From positions 1 to 64,000 of the forward strand of contig NZ_WQLV01000018.1 of NCBI RefSeq assembly GCF_009753675.1: 64,000 nucleotides of DNA, in the 5' to 3' direction. A model generated the notes under the pieces. That model was not told the origin of the DNA, did no database searches, and saw only the letters and a program-made list of their open reading frames with translations. This DNA is from Parasedimentitalea huanghaiensis (lineage in GTDB: Bacteria > Pseudomonadota > Alphaproteobacteria > Rhodobacterales > Rhodobacteraceae). Within the stretch, counting starts at the first letter, position 1. Every line of letters begins with the position of its first letter. Position numbers and translations under genes: made by a program. Below, one piece after another: positions 8,993-17,896 of the stretch.

Positions 8993-10189
8993 ATGAAGAC
9001 CAAGAGAAATCTACGGTTGTTGGCCACGACGGCAGCCCTCGGCCTGATGTTGGGCAACGTCGCCGCCGCTGATGATGCCTGGCAAAAATCTGCGGGTGTC
9101 GGCGCCTACGCAAATGAAACACAAGACTGGGCTGCCATCGAAGCTGCAGCCCGTGAAGAGGGCCAGGTTGTCATTTACTCCGTGTCCTCACGGATCGCCA
9201 AGCTGGTTGATGGTTTCAAAGAAAAATATGGTATCGATATTATCGGCCATGACATGCCGTCCGACCTTCAAATCGAAAAGCTCCGCCGTGAAAACAATGC
9301 TGGGGTTCACGCGGTGGACGTCTTATTCAACGCCGAAGCAGCACTTTTGCTTAACGAAGCCCTACCAGATGAGCTGGTGTGGAACTTCATTCCCGACGGA
9401 ATGACCGATGATCTGGACACCGGTGAAACAGAGCCGTTCTTGATCCAACGCCACAGCAGCAGGGTGGTCTATTATAACACGGCTCTCAACCCCGATGGCG
9501 CCCCAATTGACTCTCTTTGGGACTTGACCCGTGACGAATGGAAGGGCCGCACCTTGTTGCCCAGCCCTCTGGAAGACAGCCTATCCGCCAACTTCATTCA
9601 AACCGTGCTTCACAATGCAGAAGAAATGGCGGCGGCCTATGAACGAGAATTTGGTGAACCTATCACCTATTCAGAAGGCGTTCTGGAAGCGGTTGAAGAC
9701 AACGCCACAATCACTGAGCCGGATGCCGGGATGGAGTGGCTATTCCGCTTCTTGGGCAACGAGCCTGTGTTTCAGGGGTCAACAACAAAAATCTTTAAAA
9801 ACGTAGGTGACGTGCAGCAGGATAACCCACCGTTGGGCATTACAACTTTCTCAAAGATGCGCAAAAATAAAGAGGGGATTTATGCTGCCGCGCCGATTTA
9901 CGACCTTGATCCAGTGTTTGGTGTCAGCTACCCAACCGCGTTGGTTATGGCCAACGAGGCCCCTCATCCCAACGCGGCCAAACTGCTCATTAGATACATG
10001 ATGGAAGAAGACGGGTTCAAACCTTGGAACGAACCCGGAGACTATGCCGCGCGCAGCAGTATCGAAGCAACTCAGGTCGAAGACTTTAACCTGCCCAAAT
10101 TCGACGATCTCAATTTGTGGCCAATCAACCCTGAAGAAATTTACTTCACCAAATACGGCTTCCTCGCGCTGTACCTGGCGCTTGGTTAA
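8993..10189 (+). CDS. Periplasmic substrate-binding protein of the ABC transporter
   Basis: This is a 398-residue extracellular binding protein of the iron/2-AEP-like (SBP_bac_6/8-like) class. The first 26 residues form a Sec signal peptide ending AAA before DDAW. The mature protein contains typical class F features: GQVVIYSVSSRIAKLVDGFKEKYGI, SRVVYYNT and DLTRDEWKGRTLLPSP. I see no obvious tyrosine pair at the usual ferric-ligand spacing, so iron is not assured. A GGAGG site precedes the ATG. The gene is followed at once by a strong hairpin, a common arrangement that raises expression of the binding protein relative to downstream genes. Confidence 0.88.
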   Translation: MKTKRNLRLLATTAALGLMLGNVAAADDAWQKSAGVGAYANETQDWAAIEAAAREEGQVVIYSVSSRIAKLVDGFKEKYGIDIIGHDMPSDLQIEKLRRENNAGVHAVDVLFNAEAALLLNEALPDELVWNFIPDGMTDDLDTGETEPFLIQRHSSRVVYYNTALNPDGAPIDSLWDLTRDEWKGRTLLPSPLEDSLSANFIQTVLHNAEEMAAAYEREFGEPITYSEGVLEAVEDNATITEPDAGMEWLFRFLGNEPVFQGSTTKIFKNVGDVQQDNPPLGITTFSKMRKNKEGIYAAAPIYDLDPVFGVSYPTALVMANEAPHPNAAKLLIRYMMEEDGFKPWNEPGDYAARSSIEATQVEDFNLPKFDDLNLWPINPEEIYFTKYGFLALYLALG

Positions 10190-10196
10190 ACCTGTT

Positions 10197-10229
10197 ACGC
10201 TCCGGCTAAGAGAAGCTTTGCCGGAGCGT
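10197..10229 (+). terminator. Hairpin after the binding-protein gene
   Basis: ACGCTCCGGC and GCCGGAGCGT are perfect 10-bp arms with a 13-base loop, followed by a pyrimidine-rich TTCCAATTCTTCTTC. It begins eight bases after the stop codon. It could terminate part of the transcription, or stabilise the upstream mRNA, before the HAD gene 46 bases later. Confidence 0.7.
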
Positions 10230-10275
10230 TTCCAATTCTTCTTCTAAATCTCTGGGTGACCGGAAAGGACTTTTT

Positions 10276-10959
10276 GTGAGTATCTCCACAATTCTATTTG
10301 ACGCAGGCGATATCCTGTATAGTAAGCCACGCCGAAAGGCGGCTGTCGCAAAGTTTCTAACGGATCGAGGCTATAGTGAGCCCATGGCCAAGGATCCGGT
10401 TGAGCGACAAATGCGGTTAAAGGCCCATGCTGGTGCGATCGGTGTTCGTGATTTCATGACTTGGCTGATGGGGCACTATGGCGTCACCGATCCGCAGGAT
10501 GTTCAGGACGGCATCGAGCTGCTCCTTTCGCAGCAACGCGATGTGACGTTCTTCCCGGAGGTTGCCGAAACCCTACACACTTTGAAGCAGCGTGGCATAA
10601 AACTGGGGATCGTGACAAATACCTTCAACCCACCTGCAGAAAAGAACGAATGGTTCAAAACCATTGGAATTGATGGGATCTGGGATTCCTATGCAGATTC
10701 CTGCGAGTTGGGTGTGATCAAACCGGAACCCGGTATTTATTTGGCGGCTCTTAAACCAATCGGCGTAAAACCAGAAAACGCCATTTTTGTCGGTCATGCT
10801 CAGGTGGAAATCGACGGGGCGAAAAGGCTTGGACTAACAACAGTGCGCTTCAACGCCGATTCAGATTGCGTCTCCTCTGACTACGCGATCGACAAGTTCA
10901 GTGAGCTTCTCGATATCCCGAGCAAGATAGATGGAACTAAAAAAATGTCTTTGGCATAA
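10276..10959 (+). CDS. HAD-superfamily hydrolase
   Basis: This 227-residue HAD-like phosphatase has motif I as FDAGDILY (residues 8-15), where the family usually has DxDxT/V. Motif II is GIVTNT, and the motif III lysine lies in GVIKPEPGIY. Motif IV is altered to FVGHAQVEIDGAKRLGL in place of the usual GDxxxD. A helical cap lies between residues 16 and 90. The GTG start is preceded by GGAAAGGA. Its place at the end of the RpiR/ABC cluster suggests it dephosphorylates the imported compound or a derivative. The modified motifs leave the exact reaction open. Confidence 0.82.
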   Translation: MSISTILFDAGDILYSKPRRKAAVAKFLTDRGYSEPMAKDPVERQMRLKAHAGAIGVRDFMTWLMGHYGVTDPQDVQDGIELLLSQQRDVTFFPEVAETLHTLKQRGIKLGIVTNTFNPPAEKNEWFKTIGIDGIWDSYADSCELGVIKPEPGIYLAALKPIGVKPENAIFVGHAQVEIDGAKRLGLTTVRFNADSDCVSSDYAIDKFSELLDIPSKIDGTKKMSLA

Positions 10960-11490
10960 TAGTCGCTCCTAGATCATTCAGACAAAGCACCAACGAGAAA
11001 TTGTTTAAGTTTCCACGACTGACAGCTTCCCAAACACTGCCGTTTCCAAAGTAGGATGCCGACGGATGAAATCTGCCTATTCAACCAACGGTCTGGGAAA
11101 ACTGATTTCCTAGTGCCGTTGGTCTCCGCTTATGTGCATCTCTTACTGATCTAGGGTCTGCTAGACGCTTGTTCTGCGATAGTCGCCTAACGCGCTTGAG
11201 GGATCTTGATACAAGTCGCGGGGACTGGCTGATTTTGGCAGTTTGTGCCCCTATTGGACAATCGTTTCTTCAAGCCCATTTGCAACACCTCTTAACCGAT
11301 TTCCCCCTGGTAACTGGGGCTGCTGTCATGGCTAAGTGGCCCACCGCGCTGCGGCAATGTCTTCCTTTCCGCACAGCGGTCGTTCGAGCAAATCACGGCG
11401 AACGGCCGTTCTCCGCCCTTAGTGTCGAATGCTGCACTTAACACCAAGGGCGGGAACGCATTGCCGCTCCTCCAACCGACTTTGCTAAGG
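10960..11490. repeat. Convergent intergenic region with repeat and hairpin
   Basis: No gene seen. The region separates two convergent transcription units. Its right half (about 11330-11460) shares pieces with dispersed repeat A, such as the GGCGAACGGCC and CCGCCCTTAGT blocks. CCGCCCTTAGTGT at 11413-11425 and ACACCAAGGGCGG at 11441-11453 pair at 12 of 13 positions across a 15-base loop. It may serve as a bidirectional terminator, although no clear T run follows. Confidence 0.45.
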
Positions 11491-13218
11491 CTATTCCAGC
11501 TGAAATTTCTTTATTTTATTATACAGTGTTCGGGGCGCCATCCCCAGATGTCGGGCAGTTTCTCCCTTGCGGTAATTGTGCTGCCTCAACGCGTCAGCTA
11601 TCCAGTCTCGCTCACTAATGGGCTCGGCGGCCCCCCCAGAATAAATCTGTTTTGGGGGCTCGGACACTTGAGCTGATTTTAGGAAACTTACATCTTGCGC
11701 TGTAACTCGTCCGGTTGCATTCAGGGTCACGACTCTTCGGATCACATTCAACAGCTCTCGGACGTTTCCTGGCCACTCATGTTCAATGAGGATCCTGAGC
11801 GCCGCATTGGTGAACAATACATCCGTGCCTTGGGTGAAGGTGCGGGCAAAGTAACTGGCCAACTCGGCTATGTCGTCCCGTCTATCACGCAGTGGTGGTA
11901 CAACAATCTCAATTGTATTGATGCGATGGTACAGATCACGGCGAAATATCTTGGCCTGGACCAGCGTTTCCAGATCCTGATTGCTAGTGGTAATCAAGCG
12001 GGCATTCACCGTCCGCCCGTCCAGTGCTCCAATTCGCTGGACATAGCCTGTTTCGGCAAACCGTAACATCAATCCTTGCAAGTCAGAGTTCAGCGCAGAG
12101 ACCTCCTCGAGGATGAGACTATTGCCATGTGCGGACTCCAACGCGCCACGGGCCAACGGGACATCGCGACGGTTCAACCCGGCGACCTGCCCTAGCAACT
12201 GAATAGACCCGATGTCGGTCGACAAGCCCGTACAATCTACAACCACCGGATCCCGTTTTGATGTACTGTTTTGAACGTGAATGTCCGCGGCCAGTATGCT
12301 TTTGCCTGTGCCCGTTTCGCCAGTGATCAAGATGGGCAAATCGCTTGGGGCCACATCGGCAACGACTTTGCGCAGGTCTTGCATGATGTGGGAACCGCCA
12401 ACAAAAACTGCAGACCGGGTCGAATTGCTTTTGGCCCCCCGCCCCATTTTGGAAATTATCGTGTAGGAGCGAGCAACTTCCTTGATTGCGTGTTCTATCG
12501 GTAAGCGGTCGATAGTGGAGCCTGCGATGTAACCGTTAACTCTGCTGAGTCTTGTAACCGTCAGCGCGTCTTCGGGGGATGTTATTGGGCCGCCCTCAAT
12601 CAAGGTTTCGACGGTATCAGGGATACCTTCGAGAACCCGGTTTGCCAAATCTGCTGCGGCTTCCAGTGTCAGGTTTGTTGATACTCCAGTGCCACCGCCA
12701 GTGAAGCCAACAACCACACAAATACGTTCGGCGCCGGCATCATGCATCATCCGCGCCTCACGGTTCGTGCAAACATAGGCCAGCGTTTTCAAATCCTGTG
12801 CAGCCGCGGCACGGATTAGGTCACATTCCTTGCCAAACCCGATCCCTTCGGCTTCCATCAACTGGCGCAGTTGCCCCTCGAGCATTGCGGAAGAGGGAAA
12901 ATTGCACACGCCAGCGAAACCTATGTCCTTTGCCTTTTCCACGATTTCAGCCGGATCGATAGCCGGATCCCGGACGTTCAAACCCGCCAGAACTGGGGAA
13001 GAACAGCGATGCAAAATCTCTTCCTCGGCGATCTCAAAGACCCATTCATTTGCCGGACGCAATGGCAAATAGGCTGCCAAAGATGAGGCCCCTCGCATTC
13101 GCAGTCTGCCCGCATTGAGGACTAGCAAGAAATCTGCACCGGCCCGATCCACTGCAAGTGCGGTTAGACCCGACCCGACAGCTGCACCAAAGATAAAGGG
13201 TTTTTTTTGCTCGCTCAT
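11491..13218 (-). CDS. TIM-barrel-sensor AAA+ Fis-type regulator lacking GAFTGA
   Basis: This 575-residue regulator has an unusual sensor. Residues about 1-270 are a phosphoenolpyruvate-hydrolase-like TIM barrel (PF09370 type), clearly homologous to the enzyme at 19826-20686. Shared segments include LNAGRLRMRGASSLAAYLP and AGLNVRDP. Residues about 285-510 are a sigma54-activator AAA+ domain with Walker A GETGTGK. A C-terminal Fis-type HTH (about 540-575) has GETARHLGMAPRTLYNKIKKF. The sigma54-contacting GAFTGA loop is absent: the equivalent stretch reads AGLNRRDVPLARGALESA. Walker B is LILEEVS instead of FLDE. It therefore probably does not drive sigma54 promoters and may act like TyrR on sigma70. 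Its start overlaps the stop of the upstream gene (ATGA). It is divergent from the LIV operon it probably controls. Confidence 0.88.
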   Translation of the reverse strand: MSEQKKPFIFGAAVGSGLTALAVDRAGADFLLVLNAGRLRMRGASSLAAYLPLRPANEWVFEIAEEEILHRCSSPVLAGLNVRDPAIDPAEIVEKAKDIGFAGVCNFPSSAMLEGQLRQLMEAEGIGFGKECDLIRAAAAQDLKTLAYVCTNREARMMHDAGAERICVVVGFTGGGTGVSTNLTLEAAADLANRVLEGIPDTVETLIEGGPITSPEDALTVTRLSRVNGYIAGSTIDRLPIEHAIKEVARSYTIISKMGRGAKSNSTRSAVFVGGSHIMQDLRKVVADVAPSDLPILITGETGTGKSILAADIHVQNSTSKRDPVVVDCTGLSTDIGSIQLLGQVAGLNRRDVPLARGALESAHGNSLILEEVSALNSDLQGLMLRFAETGYVQRIGALDGRTVNARLITTSNQDLETLVQAKIFRRDLYHRINTIEIVVPPLRDRRDDIAELASYFARTFTQGTDVLFTNAALRILIEHEWPGNVRELLNVIRRVVTLNATGRVTAQDVSFLKSAQVSEPPKQIYSGGAAEPISERDWIADALRQHNYRKGETARHLGMAPRTLYNKIKKFQLE

Positions 13219-13862
13219 GTCTGAGCCAGATAGGCTACCGAACCATCTGCCCCCACATCCACCGCTCGAATGTTGTTGTTCAGCGCAGCATGCTCATAGA
13301 ATAAAATCTCCACACCCTCGGCCTGGCGATGCAGCTTTTCGATTAAACCGCGCAGGGAGGCGATCAACAGATCTGGTGGCCCGTCGTCAGTCTGCGTAAT
13401 CAGCCCAGGATGTAGCACCAGGTGTCGTAGACCTGCATTCAACGCTGCGCGTCCCTGTTCTAAAGATCGGAAGAACGCCAAGGTTTGAAAGCCATATCGC
13501 TTCGCACCAGCAAGCCAGGCGTACTCCAAATCTGATGTGGCGGGCATTGATGCCATCAGTTGTTTGACCTGACCCTGAAACAGTATCGCAGAGGGCCAAT
13601 TGGCTACGCCTGAATACCCGTGGTCGTCAAGTCGGCGCAAAAAGCTGTCAGCGGTGCCAAATGGATCACACGTCAGCACGCCAGCATAGGTACCATCTGC
13701 GGTGCGATCCGTCGCAAAGAGGGCCCGGTTATTGTCTATACGAGGCATCACCATTGCCAAATCGGCCTGCCCCCCCGTCAACCCTTGCAGGGCGGGACAA
13801 TAGATAGGCGTCCCTTGTGAGGGAGGTGAATGGGGGATGCCCGTCAAAAGTAACCGTTTCAT
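13215..13862 (-). CDS. Degenerate phosphoenolpyruvate-hydrolase-like TIM-barrel protein
   Basis: This 215-residue protein resembles the TIM-barrel domain of its neighbours. The stretch GVLTCDPFGTADSFLRRLDDHGYSGVANWPSAILFQGQVKQLM aligns with the corresponding part of the enzyme at 19826 and of the regulator at 11491, though the sequence is shorter and the surrounding motifs have drifted. It lacks the N-terminal N-A/S-GRxRM motif seen in the other two. It is translationally coupled to the regulator by a 4-base overlap. A partner or antagonist of the sensor, or a second enzyme, are both possible. The role is unknown. Confidence 0.7.
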   Translation of the reverse strand: MKRLLLTGIPHSPPSQGTPIYCPALQGLTGGQADLAMVMPRIDNNRALFATDRTADGTYAGVLTCDPFGTADSFLRRLDDHGYSGVANWPSAILFQGQVKQLMASMPATSDLEYAWLAGAKRYGFQTLAFFRSLEQGRAALNAGLRHLVLHPGLITQTDDGPPDLLIASLRGLIEKLHRQAEGVEILFYEHAALNNNIRAVDVGADGSVAYLAQT

Positions 13863-13879
13863 GATGTCTCTATATCAGC

Positions 13880-13924
13880 AAAAATCGGCAAAAACAGGCG
13901 GGTATTTCCGTTTTGCCGATTTTT
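13880..13924. promoter_or_regulatory. Perfect 14-bp dyad in the divergent promoter region
   Basis: AAAAATCGGCAAAA (13880-13893) and TTTTGCCGATTTTT (13911-13924) are a perfect inverted repeat with a 17-base spacer, lying between the regulator operon and the LIV operon. It is the natural candidate for the binding site of the Fis-type regulator. It could also fold as a hairpin in either transcript. No convincing -24/-12 element is present between here and 14045. Confidence 0.6.
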
Positions 13925-14044
13925 CGCGGCGGTGCGATTTTCAACCATCTGTTTTTGCTCGATTAAAATTTTGGAACTTAAGTCAATTTGCGTTGAGGCA
14001 CCGGCATGTATTGCTGAAAATGTATCAAACACTAGGGAGATTTC

Positions 14045-14911
14045 ATGACGTTCTTTCTGATCGTTACGCTAAATGGACTGACACTCGCGGCACTGTATTT
14101 CCTGGCAGCCAGCGGGTTCACTCTAATTTTTGGCCTGATGCGCACCGTAAACATGGCGCACGGAGCCCTTCTGTTGCTGGGTGGATACGTGGGCTTTGAG
14201 GTGGCAAAGACCACCGGTATCTGGCCGTTAGCTATACTGGGCGGCGGTCTGGCTGCGGCGCTTGTGGGCGCAATTATCCAGTTTGGTATCCTTGGCAGAT
14301 TTCAGGGAGATGAGCTGCGTCAGACGCTGGCATCGATTGCACTGTCAATTATCATGGCTGACCTGATGTTGTGGTTCTGGGGTGGCATCACCTATCAAGT
14401 GGCCATGCCCGACGCCTTGGCTGGTGGGTTCCGGTTGCCACTTCTTGGGGTAGGATATGCCACTATCCGCTTGGTTCTCATCGCCTTTGCTATCGTTGTT
14501 GGTATTGCCCTGTGGCTTGTCATTGCCAAAACTCGACTGGGCGCAATCATCCGCGCAGGGGTCGATGACCGTGAAATGCTGCGCGCGCTTGGTTTCGATG
14601 TGGCAAAAATATTTGTTGTTGTTTTTGCACTGGGTGGTTTGCTTGCCGGTATGGCGGGTGTTGTGGCCGCAAGCGCGCTATCCATATCGCCGGGCACCGA
14701 TCTTCAGTTCCTTCTGTCCTCGCTGGTCGTTGTCATCGTTGGTGGCATGGGCAGCGTTGGCGGCGCGGCACTTGGCGCGCTTCTGATCGGGCTGGCAGAG
14801 CAATATGGGCTCGCATATGCTCCAACCTATGGTGTGGTCTTTACCTTTGCTATCATGGTGCTGGTTCTCGCGGTCAGACCACAGGGTCTGCTTGGAAGGT
14901 CAGAAGCATGA
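14045..14911 (+). CDS. Branched-chain amino-acid-type ABC permease (LivH-like)
   Basis: This is a 288-residue inner-membrane permease of the LivH family, with about eight hydrophobic segments. It has the family's N-terminal NGLTLAALYFLAASGFTLIFGLMRTVNMAHGAL region and the conserved loop RAGVDDREMLRALGFDV. An AGGGAG ribosome-binding site precedes the ATG. The stop overlaps the start of the LivM-like gene (ATGA). It is the first gene of an eight-gene operon. LIV-type transporters carry many substrates besides amino acids (amides, urea, aromatic acids), so the substrate is open. Confidence 0.9.
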   Translation: MTFFLIVTLNGLTLAALYFLAASGFTLIFGLMRTVNMAHGALLLLGGYVGFEVAKTTGIWPLAILGGGLAAALVGAIIQFGILGRFQGDELRQTLASIALSIIMADLMLWFWGGITYQVAMPDALAGGFRLPLLGVGYATIRLVLIAFAIVVGIALWLVIAKTRLGAIIRAGVDDREMLRALGFDVAKIFVVVFALGGLLAGMAGVVAASALSISPGTDLQFLLSSLVVVIVGGMGSVGGAALGALLIGLAEQYGLAYAPTYGVVFTFAIMVLVLAVRPQGLLGRSEA

Positions 14912-15870
14912 GGACCGCGTTTTATCTTCTTCCGCTTGCGATGGCACCGCTTTTTGCCAATGATTTCTGGTTGGTCCAGATATTGGGTCGAGCTTTGAGC
15001 CTGGGTGTCATTGCGCTGAGTCTGACGTTTTTGGCGGCCTATCTTGGTGTGGTCTCTTTTGCCCAAACAACTATGGCAGGGGTGGCGGGCTATACCGTCG
15101 CCTATTTCGGACCAAATACTGTAGATGTCGGCTATGAGTTGCCGTTCTACGTGATCCTACCGCTTGCGATGATCATGGCCACCCTCTCCGGGGCATTGAT
15201 CGGGCTGATCGCGCGGCGCAGTCAGGGCATCTATGCGATCATGATCACGCTGGCGATTGCTGTGGCGTTCTTCTACTTCACCCGCCAAAACTATTCGGTC
15301 TTCAATGGCTGGACCGGCTTCTCGGGGCTACGGGCACCAGATATTGCAGGCATAAATCTACGGGCACCCGTACCGTTTTATCTGCTGTGTCTTGGCGTGG
15401 CGGCCTTGTCTCTGGTCCTTGTCAACGGCTTCATCAAATCTCCGCTGGGTCTGACCATTCAAGCCGTCCGAGATGAGCCAAAGCGGGTGCTGGCGATTGG
15501 TATCCCGACCACACCGGTCATTGTGGCAGCCTATGCGTTTGCCGGATTCATCGCTGGATCAGGTGGCATTCTGAACATTTGGCTTCAGGAACGGATTTCA
15601 TCCTTTTCGGTCGGGCTTGGTCCCATTGTGGATATTCTAGTCATCGCGGTTATTGGCGGATTGAAGCATCCGATCGGAGCATTCATCGGCGCGATTGCCT
15701 TTGTTTTACTCGACACCTTCGCCGTCGATTTCATTGACCGCGAGAGGTTCAACACACTCATCGGTCTCGTATTACTTGCCATCATTATGGGGGCTCCTGA
15801 TGGCCTGCATGGGTTGGCGAAATCATGGTTGTCCCGTTCCGCAAAACGACCAGCCAAAATCAAAACGTAA
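14908..15870 (+). CDS. Branched-chain amino-acid-type ABC permease (LivM-like)
   Basis: This is a 320-residue second permease subunit. It has the LivM signature LGVVSFAQTTMAGVAGYTVAYF (about 49-70) and the coupling loop SPLGLTIQAVRDEPKRVLAIGIPT. About ten hydrophobic segments are visible. It is translationally coupled to the LivH-like gene by an ATGA overlap. A GGAGG lies in the 14-base gap before the binding-protein gene, so the set is one operon. Confidence 0.9.
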   Translation: MRTAFYLLPLAMAPLFANDFWLVQILGRALSLGVIALSLTFLAAYLGVVSFAQTTMAGVAGYTVAYFGPNTVDVGYELPFYVILPLAMIMATLSGALIGLIARRSQGIYAIMITLAIAVAFFYFTRQNYSVFNGWTGFSGLRAPDIAGINLRAPVPFYLLCLGVAALSLVLVNGFIKSPLGLTIQAVRDEPKRVLAIGIPTTPVIVAAYAFAGFIAGSGGILNIWLQERISSFSVGLGPIVDILVIAVIGGLKHPIGAFIGAIAFVLLDTFAVDFIDRERFNTLIGLVLLAIIMGAPDGLHGLAKSWLSRSAKRPAKIKT

Positions 15871-15884
15871 ACAGGGAGGAAACA

Positions 15885-17132
15885 ATGTTTACCAATCTAA
15901 GAGCTATTACGATGACCTCGATATTGGCGCTCGGGGTGTTCACCGCACCTGCGTCAGCTGAAGACATCAAGATCGGCGTCATCTCGATCCTAGAGGGTGC
16001 ATTTGCAGCGCTTGGTCAAGACGGTATTCGCGGAGCAGAGCTTGCCGTTGCTGAGGCAGGAGGCGAAGTGGCTGGCAACAAGATCGAAGTGATCACAATG
16101 TCATCCGACGCCAGCCCGGACAGTGCGGTAAACGCGGCGCGCAAATTGATCGAACAAGATGGCGTCGACATCATTGTTGGACCTTTGTCTGGCTCTGAGG
16201 GGCTGGCCTTGCGCGATCTCTCAAAATCCTACCCTGCGGTGACCTTCCTGAATGGATCATCCGCAGCACAGGACACAACGTTGCGCGACTCATCCGATAA
16301 CTTCTTCCGCTTTGGTGGCGATGGTGCCCAGTGGATGGCCGGTGTCGGCAACTACGCCCACGACGATCTAGGATACCAGAAAGTTGCGGTTGTGGCTGAG
16401 GATTATTCCTTCCCCTACACGCAGGTTCTTGGGTTTATGACCGAATTCTGTGCAGCTGGCGGTTCAGTTCCGGATAAATTCTGGACGCCGATTGGAACCA
16501 AGGACTATTCATCTGTCGTCTATTCTATCCCATCAGATGTTGATGCGATTTTTGTTGCACTTGGCGGTGCAGACGCCGTGAACTTTCTAACCCAGTATAA
16601 TCAGGCTGGGGGTGACAAACCCATCATCGGCGGCTCGATCACAATCGACCAATCTATCCTAGATAGTGAAGGCCCCTTTAAGAAGCAGCTGATCGGCGCG
16701 CCTGCGGGCACCCCAACGGTCAGTGATCTGGACGGCACAGAATGGAAAGCGTTCACTGCCAGCTATACCGAACACTTCCCCGATGGCTTTACAGCGCCGT
16801 CGATCTTTGCGCACCACTACTACATGAGCGCACATGCGGCAGTTCTAGCCTTGGAAGAAGTCAAAGGTGACTTGTCCGGCGACCAGGCAGCATTTCGCGC
16901 CGCACTGTCCGACTTGCAGTTTGTAACGCCAACAGGTGGAACAATGCGCTTGGATGAAAACCGCAACGGCATCGTTGATAATTTCGTGACCGAAGTGTTT
17001 GAGCGCGAAGATGGCACCCTTGGCAATCGAGTGGTCAAAATCATCAGTGATGTTGATCAGTCACTTGGCCAGGATCCTTCCGCCTTTTTGGCGCAAGGGC
17101 CAGTAAGCCGGGACAATCCTTCGTGCCCGTAA
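15885..17132 (+). CDS. LIV-type periplasmic binding protein
   Basis: This 415-residue type I periplasmic binding protein has a Sec signal peptide that ends ASA at residue 25. The mature part starts EDIKIGVISILEGAFAALGQDGIRGAELAV, the usual LivJ-like opening. It continues with VDIIVGPLSGSEGLAL and GYQKVAVVAEDYSFPY, which line the two-lobe cleft. I chose the ATG at 15885 because GGGAGGAAACA lies directly before it and a signal peptide follows. Its stop overlaps the GTG start of the ATPase by ten bases. Confidence 0.9.
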   Translation: MFTNLRAITMTSILALGVFTAPASAEDIKIGVISILEGAFAALGQDGIRGAELAVAEAGGEVAGNKIEVITMSSDASPDSAVNAARKLIEQDGVDIIVGPLSGSEGLALRDLSKSYPAVTFLNGSSAAQDTTLRDSSDNFFRFGGDGAQWMAGVGNYAHDDLGYQKVAVVAEDYSFPYTQVLGFMTEFCAAGGSVPDKFWTPIGTKDYSSVVYSIPSDVDAIFVALGGADAVNFLTQYNQAGGDKPIIGGSITIDQSILDSEGPFKKQLIGAPAGTPTVSDLDGTEWKAFTASYTEHFPDGFTAPSIFAHHYYMSAHAAVLALEEVKGDLSGDQAAFRAALSDLQFVTPTGGTMRLDENRNGIVDNFVTEVFEREDGTLGNRVVKIISDVDQSLGQDPSAFLAQGPVSRDNPSCP

Positions 17133-17896
17133 GCTACGACCATAAAGCAGCCAACGCCCTGGAAATTCAGGGTGTTGGTCGCCGCTTCGGTGGTTTTTGG
17201 GCCGTCAAGGATGTATCCTTGACTGTCCGGCCCGGTGAACGTCGCGCGGTTTTAGGACCGAACGGCGCTGGTAAGACCACTTTATTTAATGTTTTGACGG
17301 GCGATCTGGTGACCTCTGCGGGCACAATCCGCATGGACGGAGCCGATGTGACCCAAATGCCAATGCACAAACGCATCAAGGGCGGACTGCGCCGTACCTA
17401 TCAACACGCACATCTGTTTAACGGGCTGACCGTTCGTGACTCCCTATTTTTATCCGTATGTGGCGTAGCGGGAGGCTGGCAAAGATTTATGCCACTGCGG
17501 CTCAATGATGGTGCTGTTGCCAAAGCCGAGACCCTTGCTCAGTTGTCAGGCCTCAGCGCAGAACTGGACCGAGAGGTTGCCAACCTGTCCCATGGCCAGC
17601 GGCGCCAGTTGGAAATCGGCATGGCACTGGCGGAAAACCCTAAGATGTTATTGCTGGATGAACCAGCCGCAGGCCTGTCGCCCAGTGAACGGCCGCGGTT
17701 GGCTGAACTTCTATTATCGCTTCCCAAGCATATCACGATCATCCTGATCGAACACGATATGGATATCGCCCTTAAGACGTCGGACAGCGTTTCAGTTTTG
17801 CACAATGGTCAGCTGTTGGCCGAAGGCACCCCCGAAAACATCATGTCGAATGAAGCGGTGCATAAGGTTTATATGGGAGGGGCGCATGGCCACTGA
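17123..17896 (+). CDS. LIV-type ABC ATPase (LivG-like)
   Basis: This is a 257-residue ATPase. It has Walker [10 protein letters not shown], the LivG-type [15 protein letters not shown] segment, an ABC signature [16 protein letters not shown] and Walker [13 protein letters not shown]. The GTG start lies inside the 3' end of the binding-protein gene, and the 3' end overlaps the LivF-like gene by 11 bases, so it is tightly coupled to both. The signature has H in place of the second S/G, a common LivG variant. Confidence 0.9.
   Translation: MPVSYDHKAANALEIQGVGRRFGGFWAVKDVSLTVRPGERRAVLGPNGAGKTTLFNVLTGDLVTSAGTIRMDGADVTQMPMHKRIKGGLRRTYQHAHLFNGLTVRDSLFLSVCGVAGGWQRFMPLRLNDGAVAKAETLAQLSGLSAELDREVANLSHGQRRQLEIGMALAENPKMLLLDEPAAGLSPSERPRLAELLLSLPKHITIILIEHDMDIALKTSDSVSVLHNGQLLAEGTPENIMSNEAVHKVYMGGAHGH

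Noticed and set aside
13925-14044. Sigma54 -24/-12 promoter before the LIV operon
   Set aside because: Candidate GG and GC pairs (for example GAGGCACCGGCATGTATTGC) have the wrong spacing, and the regulator lacks GAFTGA.
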